Made by a program: the position numbers and the translations under genes. A DNA stretch of 64,000 nt from Shewanella sp. MBTL60-112-B2 (GTDB lineage Bacteria > Pseudomonadota > Gammaproteobacteria > Enterobacterales > Shewanellaceae): assembly GCF_019655055.1 (NCBI RefSeq), contig NZ_BPFA01000004.1:143835-207834 (forward strand). Direction: 5' to 3'. Shown here in pieces: positions 16,904 to 25,883 of this stretch. The notes beneath the pieces are model-generated. The model did no database searches. It worked only from the letters and a program-made list of their open reading frames with translations, and was not told where the DNA came from. How positions within the stretch are numbered: position 1 is the stretch's first letter; every line of letters starts with the position of its first letter.

Positions 16904-16964
16904 AAAAATAATCCAGAATATATGATGTTTTTAAATGGAATTTTTAAGTTATTAATTTTATTGG

Positions 16965-17447
16965 CTAAAGTAGTTTTAAAATTTCACTCTCAATCGCCAT
17001 TGGCTTAGTCGTTGGTGCAAAGCGTTGGGTGACTTTCCCCTGTTTATCGACTAAAAATTTAGTAAAGTTCCACTTTATTCTTTCAGAGCCAAGTAGGCCT
17101 TTAGCGGATTGCTTTAAATGCGCATAAAGGGGGGCTGTATTGGCTCCATTAACCTCAATTTTTTCAAATAATGGAAAGGTCACACCAAAATTTAATTCAC
17201 AAAATGAGCTTATGGCTTGGCTGTCGCCTTTTTCTTGCTCGCCAAACTGGTTACATGGAAACCCGAGTACAACAAGGCCTTGAGATTGGTGTTTTTGATA
17301 TAGAGCCTCAAGCTCACGATATTGTGGGGTAAAACCACACTCACTAGCCGTATTGACGATTAATATAACTTTGTCTTTAAAGTTTGCCAGTGAAACCGTT
17401 TGTCCCTGAATATTGTTAACTGAAAAGTCGTAAATGGAAGCTGTCAT
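16965..17447 (-). CDS. Glutathione peroxidase-family thiol peroxidase
   Basis: 160 residues, the normal bacterial length. It contains the family motifs NTASECGFTPQY with the peroxidatic cysteine (not selenocysteine), GFPCNQFGEQE, and WNFTKFLVDK, which supply the catalytic Cys-Gln-Trp-Asn set. There is no signal peptide, so it reduces hydroperoxides in the cytoplasm, probably with thioredoxin or glutathione as reductant. It lies downstream of the small-RNA array and is read in the same direction, but the array promoters point away from it. Confidence 0.93.
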   Translation of the reverse strand: MTASIYDFSVNNIQGQTVSLANFKDKVILIVNTASECGFTPQYRELEALYQKHQSQGLVVLGFPCNQFGEQEKGDSQAISSFCELNFGVTFPLFEKIEVNGANTAPLYAHLKQSAKGLLGSERIKWNFTKFLVDKQGKVTQRFAPTTKPMAIESEILKLL

Positions 17448-17581
17448 TTTTCCCCCTTATTGAATTAGGAAGACTTTATCGATATTGATTAGGTTTGTGT
17501 AATAACCTTGCAGGATAACATGCGTTTTTTTGCTTTAACGCTGAGGTTACAAAAAGAGTATTACTGATGAGCAAGAAAAGT

Positions 17582-17605
17582 AAAGGGGCATAGGTATGCC
17601 CCTTT
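17582..17605 (-). terminator. Probable terminator downstream of the DUF4382 lipoprotein gene
   Basis: An 11-bp stem AAAGGGGCATA/TATGCCCCTTT with a 2-nt spacer, on the minus strand 30 bases after the stop; the T-rich tail (TTTACTTTTC) is interrupted. Confidence 0.65.
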
Positions 17606-17634
17606 CACATCTTATACATTGCGACTTCGTAAAG

Positions 17635-18711
17635 TTAAGGCTGTTGCGGCACAAATTCCTGTGGGAAATGGCGAATGGTGGTTTCTCCCTGGGTAACTAT
17701 GACATTTTGTTCGGCTGAATCAAGGAAGAATGGCGCACTACCATCTTCAGGGGTGCGAACGTTTGAGGCAATGGGATCATCGTTTTGAGCTAGACAGGTA
17801 TAACCTAGGCTATAGGTGTCAGCGACGACAAAACCAAATTCGTATTCATAGCCAGTGATATTATCACTGCCATCAAGGATAGGATTTACTCTCGCAGATG
17901 TGATTGGAGCAACCTGTGTTAAGACATTTGGACCCGTTCTAAAGTCTGCCATCTGCTCGAGTTCTGTTTCACTTGGATACAGATAAACAGCAGGGCTAAA
18001 TTCTGAGCCTCCAGCAGCCACTTCACAGTTATCCATGGTTTCTTGGTTGATCTGTCCTTTAATGGCGCCGACTTCTGAGGCATTAACAAGCTGTACAGAG
18101 GTAGGTTTTAGTGTCCAGTAATCTTTGTTTCCGTGTGGCGCTTGTAGGCCTTTGGCGAGGTTAAACTCGGCAACAAAGTTATTGTTACCGGCTGCAATGG
18201 TAAATGACTTGTTAAAGAATAGGCGGCCGGTATTTTCTTCTTCGGCGCCTACGCCACCGCAAGAGCCGTTACTGTTGGTGACTAAGCCCTCAATGTCACC
18301 GCCTACGAACTCTCCATTTTCATCTTCAGTTGCGCCACTTAATACATAAGAGCTTTCATCGCTAGAGATGGTGTTGTTTTCCATGTAAATACACATTTGG
18401 TATTCACCCACAGTAACCGACTGACCACTAACTAAAGTTTCAACATCTTGCCCTTGAAAGCTTAATAGATCGACGTGTTGTAAGCCGTCATCACCAGTGG
18501 CTACATCGAATGAAAAGGCACCGTCGCTGTTTTTTAACACAACTTGCTTAAAAGCCACGTTGACTATGTTGGCGTCAGCCGGATTGTCGGACACGCCTAA
18601 GCTAAAAGTTGCTTGCTCAGGCTGATTAGAATCACTGTCTGAACCGCAAGCTGACAGCATTAAGCCCGTGGCGATAGCAATAGTCAGTGGCGTTAATGTT
18701 AACTTTTTCAT
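17635..18711 (-). CDS. DUF4382 lipoprotein
   Basis: 358 residues beginning with a lipoprotein signal (LTIAIATGLMLSACGSDSD, lipidated Cys at 22). The next part (ATFSLGVSDNPADANIVNVAFKQVVL) is typical of DUF4382 proteins: a beta-rich domain of unknown function common in Shewanella and Vibrio. The residue after the cysteine is glycine, giving no inner-membrane retention signal, so an outer-membrane location is likely. It is monocistronic and no partner is suggested by its neighbours. Confidence 0.85.
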   Translation of the reverse strand: MKKLTLTPLTIAIATGLMLSACGSDSDSNQPEQATFSLGVSDNPADANIVNVAFKQVVLKNSDGAFSFDVATGDDGLQHVDLLSFQGQDVETLVSGQSVTVGEYQMCIYMENNTISSDESSYVLSGATEDENGEFVGGDIEGLVTNSNGSCGGVGAEEENTGRLFFNKSFTIAAGNNNFVAEFNLAKGLQAPHGNKDYWTLKPTSVQLVNASEVGAIKGQINQETMDNCEVAAGGSEFSPAVYLYPSETELEQMADFRTGPNVLTQVAPITSARVNPILDGSDNITGYEYEFGFVVADTYSLGYTCLAQNDDPIASNVRTPEDGSAPFFLDSAEQNVIVTQGETTIRHFPQEFVPQQP

Positions 18712-19126
18712 GTTTGCTCCTAAGCATACTGTGCTGATAATTGAGTATAGTCGCCGCTTATAAAGAGTGTTGATTTTACGTCAAGCCAATTAGCTTCAAG
18801 CCTAATGCTGGTAAGGCTTTGATGACTATATCTCGATTAGTTTCGGGCTAAGTTACCACATAAGAAATAGCGACATTTGTTTTTTTGCAGTAAAACATTT
18901 CTGTTGTGATAAAGGCATGACTAACATAAAGAATTCACAAGTAAAATTCATATTTACTCGGTTGTTACTTTTTGATTCGCTTGGGTGTTAATGGTTGTTT
19001 GCGTTGTTATTTGGTGTGTAAGTTGTTTGAGTTTGTTTAAATGCCAAGTCTGAGCTCAGGTTTCTATAAAAATGTGTCAGCCCTTTATGTATGCTTGCCG
19101 AAAGCTTATAAGTTTCGGAATCATAA
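18712..19126. other. Divergent intergenic region
   Basis: 415 AT-rich bases between the DUF4382 gene and the yfaZ-like gene. It must hold both promoters; I see no gene, RNA hairpin or recognisable operator in it. Confidence 0.5.
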
Positions 19127-19666
19127 ATGACAGTAAAAACCTTAATGGCAACGCTTGTATTGAGCAGTTTGTCTATCAATACCTATGCGACAGATTTTAC
19201 GTTTGGTATCAATGACGACATGTTGTCGACAGAGTTACAGTTTGATCTTAATAAAGACGTTAACGCATCCCTTGAGTATATCTATGCTGATAAGGGAGGG
19301 CAGATGCTATCAGGTGCCATGCATATTGCTCATGACGCCGGAATTCATCACTTTGAATTGGGTGCCAAATTTTCTCAAGTGTGGTCAAAAAAGAGTCAGA
19401 ACGGCAACTTTGTTGGGCTCGGCGGTCGCTATGCCATGCATTTAGGCTCGAATGTTTCTATTCATGGTTCAGGGTATTATTCGCCATCGGTATTATCATT
19501 TGGTGATATTGACGGTTCTTGGCAATTAGATGGTCGAGTGCAGTATAGTCTTAATCCAGCTTTAGCTCTGTTTGTGGGATATCGAGACATTCGTTTACAG
19601 TATGACAATGCATCAAATACTAGCTTAGACTCGGGATTTTATTTAGGTGCTAAAGCGTCTTTCTAA
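19127..19666 (+). CDS. YfaZ-family outer-membrane protein
   Basis: 179 residues with a signal peptide (TLMATLVLSSLSINTYA) and a predicted small beta-barrel: alternating strands, DLNKDVNASLEYIYADKGG, FVGLGGRYAMHLG, VQYSLNPALALFVGYRDIRL, ending GFYLGAKASF with a terminal Phe. These match the YfaZ family, whose function is not established. It stands alone, followed by a stem-loop. Confidence 0.8.
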   Translation: MTVKTLMATLVLSSLSINTYATDFTFGINDDMLSTELQFDLNKDVNASLEYIYADKGGQMLSGAMHIAHDAGIHHFELGAKFSQVWSKKSQNGNFVGLGGRYAMHLGSNVSIHGSGYYSPSVLSFGDIDGSWQLDGRVQYSLNPALALFVGYRDIRLQYDNASNTSLDSGFYLGAKASF

Positions 19667-19698
19667 TTAACACTTCCCACTTGATTTACAGATAGATT

Positions 19699-19736
19699 AA
19701 GTGGCTAAGGTTGGCATTTTACCAGCCTTAGTCACT
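19699..19736. other. Long imperfect stem-loop in the 322-base gap after the yfaZ-like gene
   Basis: AAGTGGCTAAGGTTGG pairs with CCAGCCTTAGTCACTT (two mismatches) around a short loop. No T run follows on either strand, so it may be a factor-dependent 3' end or a small repeat rather than a classical terminator. The remainder of 19667-19988 holds nothing else I can recognise. Confidence 0.5.
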
Positions 19737-19988
19737 TCCGCTGGTAATGTGTTGCTTTCTTTTACTCAGTTTGAGCTTTCAGCCTCACTTCTGTTTTGCA
19801 CAAATGACCCCTTTGAAATACCTTCAACACCGCCTATTTAATCGTTTAGCTTAGGCGCGATTATCGCATTCAGTTCATGATTGAATTGCTGCCTATTTGT
19901 TGTTTATGTAAACTACTGTCACAAAACTTTAGTAAAATGTGAGGCGAGTGCCGAGCAACATAAATTAAACAGGTAGGTAACGCGGTTA

Positions 19989-21659
19989 ATGCTAATAAAA
20001 ATAATGCGACTACTGTTACTGCTGTCGGTGTTTATATATAGCGATGTAAGCTATGCGCGCCAAGCAGCGGTTATCGAGCAAACGTTCATTTTTAATGCTG
20101 AGGCTGAAGACGAGGCTCCTAAAGACTTTTTACAGACTATCTCTTGGATGGACTCTAAAGAGAAATTGAACAGAGTATCGCTTTCTGGCGGTGACTACTG
20201 GATGGTGTCAGCGGTGAAGGTAAATAATTACAACACTCGCTGGACGGTTAATGTCAAAAACTCGATTATTGAGTCCGTCGATTATTGGTTAATCGGCGAA
20301 GACAGTTCTACGCAGTATTTTCATAGTGGTTATTACGCCCCTTATGAGTTCTTGTTTGACTATGCTAGAAGCGTAGAAATGAGTATAGGTGTGAATTACT
20401 GGCTGGTCACTCGAGTCAACAGTCGTTACTTTTCATCTCAGCCTAAACTTCAAGTTGAAGTGTACAAAGAGCACCAGCGACAGTCAGATATTTATGCCTT
20501 GTTCATCATCCTTTGTATAGGTGGATTAATCTTTATTGCGCTATATAACGGGATCATTTTTGTTTCTATCCGTGATAGAGCATTTCTTTATTATGCTTGT
20601 TATGTTCTGTGTTATTTGATTGGCTGGGCGCTAACTTTCCACTTACCTGCTCATCTGTTTGATTTTCATGATTTGGAGATACACCATCTGTTTTTTATTG
20701 GGTTACCAATATTTAATATTCTATTCTATATCCACTTTTTGCAACTGCAAGATTTGTCACCAAAGCTTTATCGCCTCAGTTTAGGGCTAATGTGGTTATG
20801 CATTATTGCCTTGCCGACGAGTATGTACTTGGTTTCCTATACGGCAATAATTGCATCTGTGTTGATCATGCTTTGGATAGCACTGGCGATGTTTTGTGGC
20901 AATGTCTGCCTGTTGAAGGGATTTCATCCTGCACGCTATTTCCTGTTAGCCTTCTCTTGTTTATTGTTACCTGCAGTGTTGATCTTGCCGGGGAATATGG
21001 GGCTGACGCCTGACTTTTTTGATAATGCCGAGCTGGCGACTTTGGTTGGAGGTGCAGCCGATGCTTTATTATTGTCATTTGCGCTAGCCTATAAAATTCG
21101 CTTGCTGTCAGAAGAGAAAGAGCGCCATATAGAAATACTTGAAGTCGCAAGGAAAAATGCTCGCACAGATAAGTTAACAGGGCTGCCGAATCGTTTCGCA
21201 TTTGATGAGTCCATGCTTAAGGGCTTGCCCTTCGGTGCTCATGCCTCTAAACAGTTATGTTTGACCTTAGTTTCGTTAGAGGGATTACCCTTACTGACCC
21301 GAAAACTGGGCCATAACGAGGTAGATAAGGTAATTTGCGGTGTGGCAGATTCTCTTAGACAGGTTTATGAGCATATAGATGCAGAATGTGAGTTAAATAA
21401 TACCTATCGAATAGCAGACAATAGTTTTGTTATTGTATGTGATGCAGAACTTTCTCATAAGATACAGCTGCAGGTTTCACGGATCCAATCAAGTTATTTG
21501 ATTGATCACTACAGCGATGTGAGCATTCATCTTGGGGTCAGCTTTAACATGGATGTCAATGATAGTGGTCAATGGTTGCGGCAATCTGAGCATGACTTAT
21601 ACAAAAATCAGAGTGTTAAGCGTCGAGAAAGGTATGTGCATAGTTTAGGTCAGTTATAA
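19989..21659 (+). CDS. 7TMR-DISM sensor with degenerate GGDEF domain
   Basis: 556 residues. Signal peptide, a periplasmic 7TMR-DISMED2-like beta domain (about 30-155), seven membrane helices (about 165-365), then a domain starting RTDKLTGLPNRFAFDES that is clearly GGDEF-derived. The signature position reads YRIADNSFVIV, so the GGDEF active site is gone. Such proteins are membrane receptors linked to cyclic-di-GMP signalling; without catalysis this one may sense or regulate by protein contact. It is the second decayed GGDEF protein in the window. Confidence 0.85.
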   Translation: MLIKIMRLLLLLSVFIYSDVSYARQAAVIEQTFIFNAEAEDEAPKDFLQTISWMDSKEKLNRVSLSGGDYWMVSAVKVNNYNTRWTVNVKNSIIESVDYWLIGEDSSTQYFHSGYYAPYEFLFDYARSVEMSIGVNYWLVTRVNSRYFSSQPKLQVEVYKEHQRQSDIYALFIILCIGGLIFIALYNGIIFVSIRDRAFLYYACYVLCYLIGWALTFHLPAHLFDFHDLEIHHLFFIGLPIFNILFYIHFLQLQDLSPKLYRLSLGLMWLCIIALPTSMYLVSYTAIIASVLIMLWIALAMFCGNVCLLKGFHPARYFLLAFSCLLLPAVLILPGNMGLTPDFFDNAELATLVGGAADALLLSFALAYKIRLLSEEKERHIEILEVARKNARTDKLTGLPNRFAFDESMLKGLPFGAHASKQLCLTLVSLEGLPLLTRKLGHNEVDKVICGVADSLRQVYEHIDAECELNNTYRIADNSFVIVCDAELSHKIQLQVSRIQSSYLIDHYSDVSIHLGVSFNMDVNDSGQWLRQSEHDLYKNQSVKRRERYVHSLGQL

Positions 21660-21682
21660 TTTTATTATCGAACGAGTTGCAT

Positions 21683-21713
21683 AAAAAACGCCATACAGAG
21701 TATGGCGTTTTTT
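21683..21713. terminator. Bidirectional terminator between sensor and rRNA methyltransferase genes
   Basis: A perfect 14-bp stem AAAAAACGCCATAC/GTATGGCGTTTTTT around AGA, between convergent genes. Confidence 0.95.
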
Positions 21714-21739
21714 ATTTTAAAGTTAATGCTTAATACCTG

Positions 21740-23089
21740 TTAGCGCTTGCTCATTTTAGCAACGAACATGCCATCGGTATCGGCCTCATGGGGCCATATG
21801 GTGAGCATCTGAGCGGGCTGTCCAGTAAATGGATGAGTCAGGGACTGCAGCTCAAACTCGGGGTTGGCCGCTAAAAACGCATTGACCACCTGTTCGTTTT
21901 CAATAGGCGAAAGTGAGCAAGTGGCATAGACCAGCTGACCTTGTGGTTTAACCGCTTTGGCACTGCGGGTTAAAATATCTAACTGCAAGGCATGCTTATC
22001 GGTAACGACGCTTGCCTCATCGAGCCAGCGCATATCTGGGTTACGCCGCCAAGTACCGGTGCAACTACAAGGCGCATCGACTAACACGCCATCGAACGCA
22101 TTGGCTTTAACGGGTAAGTCATCGCTTTTCCATGGCGCGGTACTGATGCCATTAAAGCCAGCACGCTTAGCACGCTTTATTAATTCCTCTAACGGCTTAC
22201 GGCGAATATCTGATGAGATAATCGTACCTGAAGCCGAAGAGTCCTGCCTTAGCATTAATGAACGTAACTGTAGTGACTTGCCACCCGCGCCGCTGCAAGT
22301 ATCCCACCATTGCTCGTCCGCTTTAGGTGCACAAATTTGACCTATGACCTGTGAGCCTAAATCTTGGATCTCAAGTTCGCCGCGCTGGTAGGCATCAATT
22401 GCATTTAGGTTAACGCTTTTATGACCAAGGTTTACCGCGTCATCAAAAAACTCACTGGCAACAGCTGTGATGTCGTTGTTTGCAAGTGACGCAATGAGTT
22501 GCGCTTGAGTGAGTGTTTGCGCGCGGCCCCAGATTGGCGGGCGTGAGCACATCGCTTCGATAACCGCCTTTTTGTCTGCATCATCGACTTGGGAAACATG
22601 CCAAAACCACTCAGGTAATAACTCTGTATCAACAAAGCTAATATCGGCAAGCTGTTGGTTTAAGTAGTCACATCTGTCGCTAACACTGGACAATGCTTGG
22701 GTGGCTGGGCTTAGATTAAACTTAGCAGACTGGTTGGCAAACTCACGCCAAGCTTCACTAAATTGAGTCCATTTATGGGCTTCTAATTCAGCAACAAGGC
22801 TTAAGCAAGCAAACCAGCTAGAATCTTGTTGTTCACTGCTATGGAGCTTTTTAAGCCAGCCCCACCAACGAAATAGAGCAAACAAACTTTCTCTTATGAC
22901 GCGTCTGTCTTTAGAGCCATGTTTCTTATGAGTTCTAAAGTACTCACCGACAATACGATCAGCAGGTAGCTTTTCGTTCATCACATTCAAAAACAGTTGA
23001 TGAATCGTATTGCTATAGCTTAACGCGCGCTTTTGCGCTGGAGTCTGTGCTTGAAAAGCGTCTTGTGGAGATGTTGAAGGTTCTACCAT
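21740..23089 (-). CDS. RsmB/NOP-family RNA 5-methylcytosine methyltransferase
   Basis: About 449 residues. An N-terminal RNA-binding helical part precedes a class I SAM methyltransferase domain: DTCSGAGGKSLQL (SAM loop), DAPCSCTGTWRRNPDMRW (with the release cysteine PCSC) and YATCSLSPIENEQ (catalytic cysteine TC). These two cysteines define RNA m5C methyltransferases of the NOL1/NOP2/Sun group; the exact target (16S rRNA or other) cannot be told. The frame opens with TTG at 23113, but ATG at 23089 (MVEPSTSP) is the more likely start. Confidence 0.88.
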   Translation of the reverse strand: MVEPSTSPQDAFQAQTPAQKRALSYSNTIHQLFLNVMNEKLPADRIVGEYFRTHKKHGSKDRRVIRESLFALFRWWGWLKKLHSSEQQDSSWFACLSLVAELEAHKWTQFSEAWREFANQSAKFNLSPATQALSSVSDRCDYLNQQLADISFVDTELLPEWFWHVSQVDDADKKAVIEAMCSRPPIWGRAQTLTQAQLIASLANNDITAVASEFFDDAVNLGHKSVNLNAIDAYQRGELEIQDLGSQVIGQICAPKADEQWWDTCSGAGGKSLQLRSLMLRQDSSASGTIISSDIRRKPLEELIKRAKRAGFNGISTAPWKSDDLPVKANAFDGVLVDAPCSCTGTWRRNPDMRWLDEASVVTDKHALQLDILTRSAKAVKPQGQLVYATCSLSPIENEQVVNAFLAANPEFELQSLTHPFTGQPAQMLTIWPHEADTDGMFVAKMSKR

Positions 23090-23216
23090 TAAATTGTGCC
23101 TGAACTCGCCCAAAATAGGCTGGAAATTAAAACTGGCGCAATTGTAGCAGAGATTGCACTTGCGTGTAGAGGCGCTTGATACAAACGCCTCACTGCGTTG
23201 TTAGATAAATGGAGTG

Positions 23217-23894
23217 TTAATAATCAAGATCTAACGCAAAGCACAGGTAACGCATCAGTTGCTGGCAAGCAGCAAACTCATGGGCGCAAGTTTCGGCAAA
23301 ATCAGCTTGGCAAATTTGCTCAATAGTCAGCGGTTTTATAGCGATAAAGTCTTTGCGCTTAAGCTCTTCTAGCATGGGGTTCGCTTTGTCATAACCTTTA
23401 GGTGGGCGAATGAGCTTGCTGCCTTGCATCTCAAACCCTTGGGTAGTTAATTCGCGTAGCGCTTTTTTATAGCCATTGGGGTTTTCATCTATGCAACTTC
23501 GAATGGCGTTGAGGGCTTTAGATTCTGGGTGCCAAATTCCCGCACCAATAAAGCAGCCGTCATTGGCAATGTGCAGGTAGAGCCCTGGAGCGTGGACATC
23601 TTTGCCTTGAAAATGGCGGAACTGAATCCCGACATTGGTCTTATAGGGCGTTTTATCCTTACTAAAGCGGCTGTCACGTTGAGGGCGCATCATGCTGCCA
23701 CCAACTTTTTTAGGTACGGCAGTTAATCGAGGTGACAGCCCAAGAATATGTGGCTGCATGGCTTCAATAAATTTTAATGCAGGGGTGCGGACTTTATCTT
23801 CGTATTGTTGTTGATTGGCTTTAAACCACTCTCTGTCGTTATTAACCGAAAGTAGGTTTAAGAAATTAAAACATTCAGGAGAAAATTCGCTCAT
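23217..23894 (-). CDS. DUF2461 protein
   Basis: 225 residues matching the DUF2461/TIGR02453 family: FNFLNLLSVNNDREWFKANQQQYEDKVR at the start, then GGSMMRPQRDSRFSKDKTPYKTN and GLYLHIANDGCFIGAGIWHPE. The family is widespread but has no assigned activity. No signal peptide. It lies upstream of the rRNA methyltransferase gene on the same strand with a 127-base gap, so the two may or may not be co-transcribed. Confidence 0.88.
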   Translation of the reverse strand: MSEFSPECFNFLNLLSVNNDREWFKANQQQYEDKVRTPALKFIEAMQPHILGLSPRLTAVPKKVGGSMMRPQRDSRFSKDKTPYKTNVGIQFRHFQGKDVHAPGLYLHIANDGCFIGAGIWHPESKALNAIRSCIDENPNGYKKALRELTTQGFEMQGSKLIRPPKGYDKANPMLEELKRKDFIAIKPLTIEQICQADFAETCAHEFAACQQLMRYLCFALDLDY

Positions 23895-24064
23895 AGGAAT
23901 AACGACCTAGCTGTAATTTATTAAAGAAGCATGTAGCGAAATCATATCTTAGGCAGGTGTATTTTATCTAGTTTTTATTGGCAGCTATGGCTAAGGATAA
24001 TACGCAATAGCTGTTATAATTCTTTGTTGATTCTATCTGGCTGTGGCCTATGTGAGGAGTGGTA

Positions 24065-24520
24065 ATGAAAGTTTGGGTTGATGCAGATGCGTGTCCTGGG
24101 GTGATTAAAGAGATTTTATTTAGAGTCGCAGATAGAGCCAAAATTGAAGTGACGCTGGTGGCCAATCACTGGATGCGTATCCCGCCATCGCCTTATATTA
24201 ACTTGAAAACGGTCTCTTCAGGTTTTGATGTGGCTGATGATGAAATCGTTAAACTACTTAGTGCTGGGGATCTTGTGATTACGGCTGATATTCCACTCGC
24301 ATCAGAAGTGATAGACAAAGGAGGCGTCGCCTTAAATCCGCGCGGCGAGCTTTACACTGAGCAAAATATTAAGTCGATTCTAAATATGCGCGATTTTATG
24401 GACACCATGCGCGCCAGCGGTGTACAAACAGGCGGTCCCGCGGCTATCGGCGCCAGTGAGAAGCAAGCCTTTGGCAATCAGTTAGACAGGTATATTACTA
24501 AGCACCATAAGCCGAGTTAA
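24065..24520 (+). CDS. YaiI/YqxD-family protein (DUF188)
   Basis: About 151 residues beginning [22 protein letters not shown], the characteristic DADACP motif of the YaiI/YqxD family, which has a PIN-like fold with acidic residues and unknown substrate. Later conserved parts are [19 protein letters not shown] and [17 protein letters not shown] ribosome site at 24054-24059 fits the ATG at 24065; the GTG at 24059 overlaps that site and is rejected. An intrinsic terminator follows. Confidence 0.9.
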   Translation: MKVWVDADACPGVIKEILFRVADRAKIEVTLVANHWMRIPPSPYINLKTVSSGFDVADDEIVKLLSAGDLVITADIPLASEVIDKGGVALNPRGELYTEQNIKSILNMRDFMDTMRASGVQTGGPAAIGASEKQAFGNQLDRYITKHHKPS

Positions 24521-24596
24521 GACCACATTGACTACCGAATATGATTAACTAAAGCTGTTATTTTCTAATGCAGCAATTAGCTAAATACTACTAAAT

Positions 24597-24630
24597 AGCA
24601 AAAAGGAGAGTCTCAGCTCTCCTTTTTGCT
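24597..24630. terminator. Intrinsic terminator after the yaiI-like gene
   Basis: AGCAAAAAGGAGAG pairs with CTCTCCTTTTTGCT around a 6-nt loop; A and T tracts on both sides allow use in either direction. Confidence 0.92.
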
Positions 24631-24831
24631 AGGCGTTAAGTCAGTTGCAACGAATTCTTTATTATCAAGCTTACCAGCCCATTCGATGTTAGTTTTGATA
24701 GGCTCAATAACTGCGGCATCATCTTCATAAGCAAGTTGACCAAGGATACTGAAGACTATGCTTGTTGGTAACGTTTGGTTAAGACTGAGCGGTGTAATAT
24801 AGGAGTTAAAGTCTTCGTTATCATTTTTTGC
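24613..24831 (-). pseudogene. Orphan coding remnant without start codon
   Basis: On the minus strand 72 codons are open with protein-like composition (SIVFSILGQLAYEDDAAV, IEPIKTNIEWAGKLDNKEF) and end at a TGA within the terminator loop. Upstream the frame is closed by TAA and contains no ATG, GTG or TTG that would include the conserved-looking part. An ATG at the upstream edge (about 24824) is in another frame and closes after 22 codons, as expected for a frameshift. I do not recognise the family. The terminator in the right place supports a former gene. Confidence 0.45.
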
Positions 24832-24916
24832 TTATATTGCTGTTTACTGGTGTGCTTGAAAGCTGGAAACATATAGAATCTCGCTCCTTTTACTATTTTG
24901 TCACTATCTTATTTTG

Positions 24917-25759
24917 ATGAAAACCTTACATATGACTCGGCAACTCCAGCGCTGTAAAAATAAGCGCTTTGAGTTGTATGCCATTACTCGAATTATCCAT
25001 AAAGTTGATGATCTTGATATTAAGTTTGTCACCCAGCAATACGTTGCACGGCCTAACGGCTTTGCGCTGACGGATCTTTACTTACCGCAGCTTAAGCTAC
25101 ACATCGAAATTGATGAGGGGTTTCATCAAACACAAATCGATGCCGATAAAATTCGAGAGCTTGATATTATTACCTCGACCGATCATGAGGTTAAACGTAT
25201 TGATGCCTCGGTGCCAATTGAGCAGATTAACCAACAAGTTGACCAAATTGTTGCTGGGATCCGGCAAACAGTTGAGGAGCAAAAAACAGCTGGTCATTTT
25301 CAGCCTTGGGATCCTGAAACTGAGCATAGCGTGAACTATCTTCAGAGCCGAGGTGTTATTCGTGTCAGTGGCAATGTCGCTCTGCGTACTTCATCTGAAG
25401 TCTGTAACCTACTCGGGCATAACTATAAAGGGTGGCAGCGATCTTCAGCTAGCGTACCTCACCATCCCAATATAAGGCTGTGGTTCCCAAAACTGTACCC
25501 CAACGAGCAGTGGTTCAATCATATCAGCTATGATGGCTGTGAGATCCATGAATACTGTATCGAGTCGGAAGTTAAGAAGCGTCAGTTTATCGATAAAAAT
25601 CTCGCTGAAAATATTCAGCAGATGGTTTTTGCTCGAGTTAAAGATGAGCTAGGGCAGACCATGTACCGCTTCAAAGGGCTCTTTATTCTCGATAGAGATA
25701 AAACCAGTTACGAGTCAGGTGTCTATTGGAAGCGTGTTGCAACCGAGTTTGAACTATAA
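24917..25759 (+). CDS. Putative PD-(D/E)XK endonuclease, perhaps modification-dependent
   Basis: About 280 residues. An N-terminal nuclease-like core reads ALTDLYLPQLKLHIEIDEGFH (D53, then E64-I-D-E67 with a nearby His70), followed by a helix with D.IRELDI, as in Vsr-like PD-(D/E)XK enzymes. The C-terminal half (TSSEVCNLLGHNYKGWQRSS, NIRLWFPKLYPN, and the closing YRFKGLFILD..GVYWKRVATEF) recalls the base-flipping half of PvuRts1I/AbaSI-type nucleases that cut 5-hydroxymethylcytosine DNA. It is a solitary gene with no methylase, consistent with a modification-dependent enzyme. The start is uncertain (ATG 24917 or 24932; no good ribosome site). Specific function is inference. Confidence 0.5.
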   Translation: MKTLHMTRQLQRCKNKRFELYAITRIIHKVDDLDIKFVTQQYVARPNGFALTDLYLPQLKLHIEIDEGFHQTQIDADKIRELDIITSTDHEVKRIDASVPIEQINQQVDQIVAGIRQTVEEQKTAGHFQPWDPETEHSVNYLQSRGVIRVSGNVALRTSSEVCNLLGHNYKGWQRSSASVPHHPNIRLWFPKLYPNEQWFNHISYDGCEIHEYCIESEVKKRQFIDKNLAENIQQMVFARVKDELGQTMYRFKGLFILDRDKTSYESGVYWKRVATEFEL

Positions 25760-25883
25760 TTTGTGAGGCTGTAAACCAACGCTGAGAAAGGAGAGTTCAA
25801 CTATAATATTAATAGTGAACTGTCTTATTTCAGCAGATGCACAAAGTATTTCGTTAGGTTAATTAACACAGTAGGTGGGGATT

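Larger units (their letters stand above)
14935..16960 (-). repeat. Tandem array of five related small-RNA units
   Basis: A 2-kb non-coding stretch with five copies of a structured unit: A8-TGGCAACC hairpins at 14937, 15361, 15804, 16476 and (diverged) 16766. The distances are 424, 443, 672 and 290 bases. The 672-base step is enlarged by a MITE-like insertion. Similarity between the first units extends beyond the RNA into the spacers, so a block of about 430 bases was duplicated. 3' modules alternate: copies 1 and 3 resemble each other, as do 2 and 4. All functional signals (promoter, hairpins, T tract) read on the minus strand. Confidence 0.85.

Noticed and set aside
14935..16960. CRISPR array
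   Set aside because: Repeats are about 200 bases or longer with related spacers, not short repeats with unique spacers.
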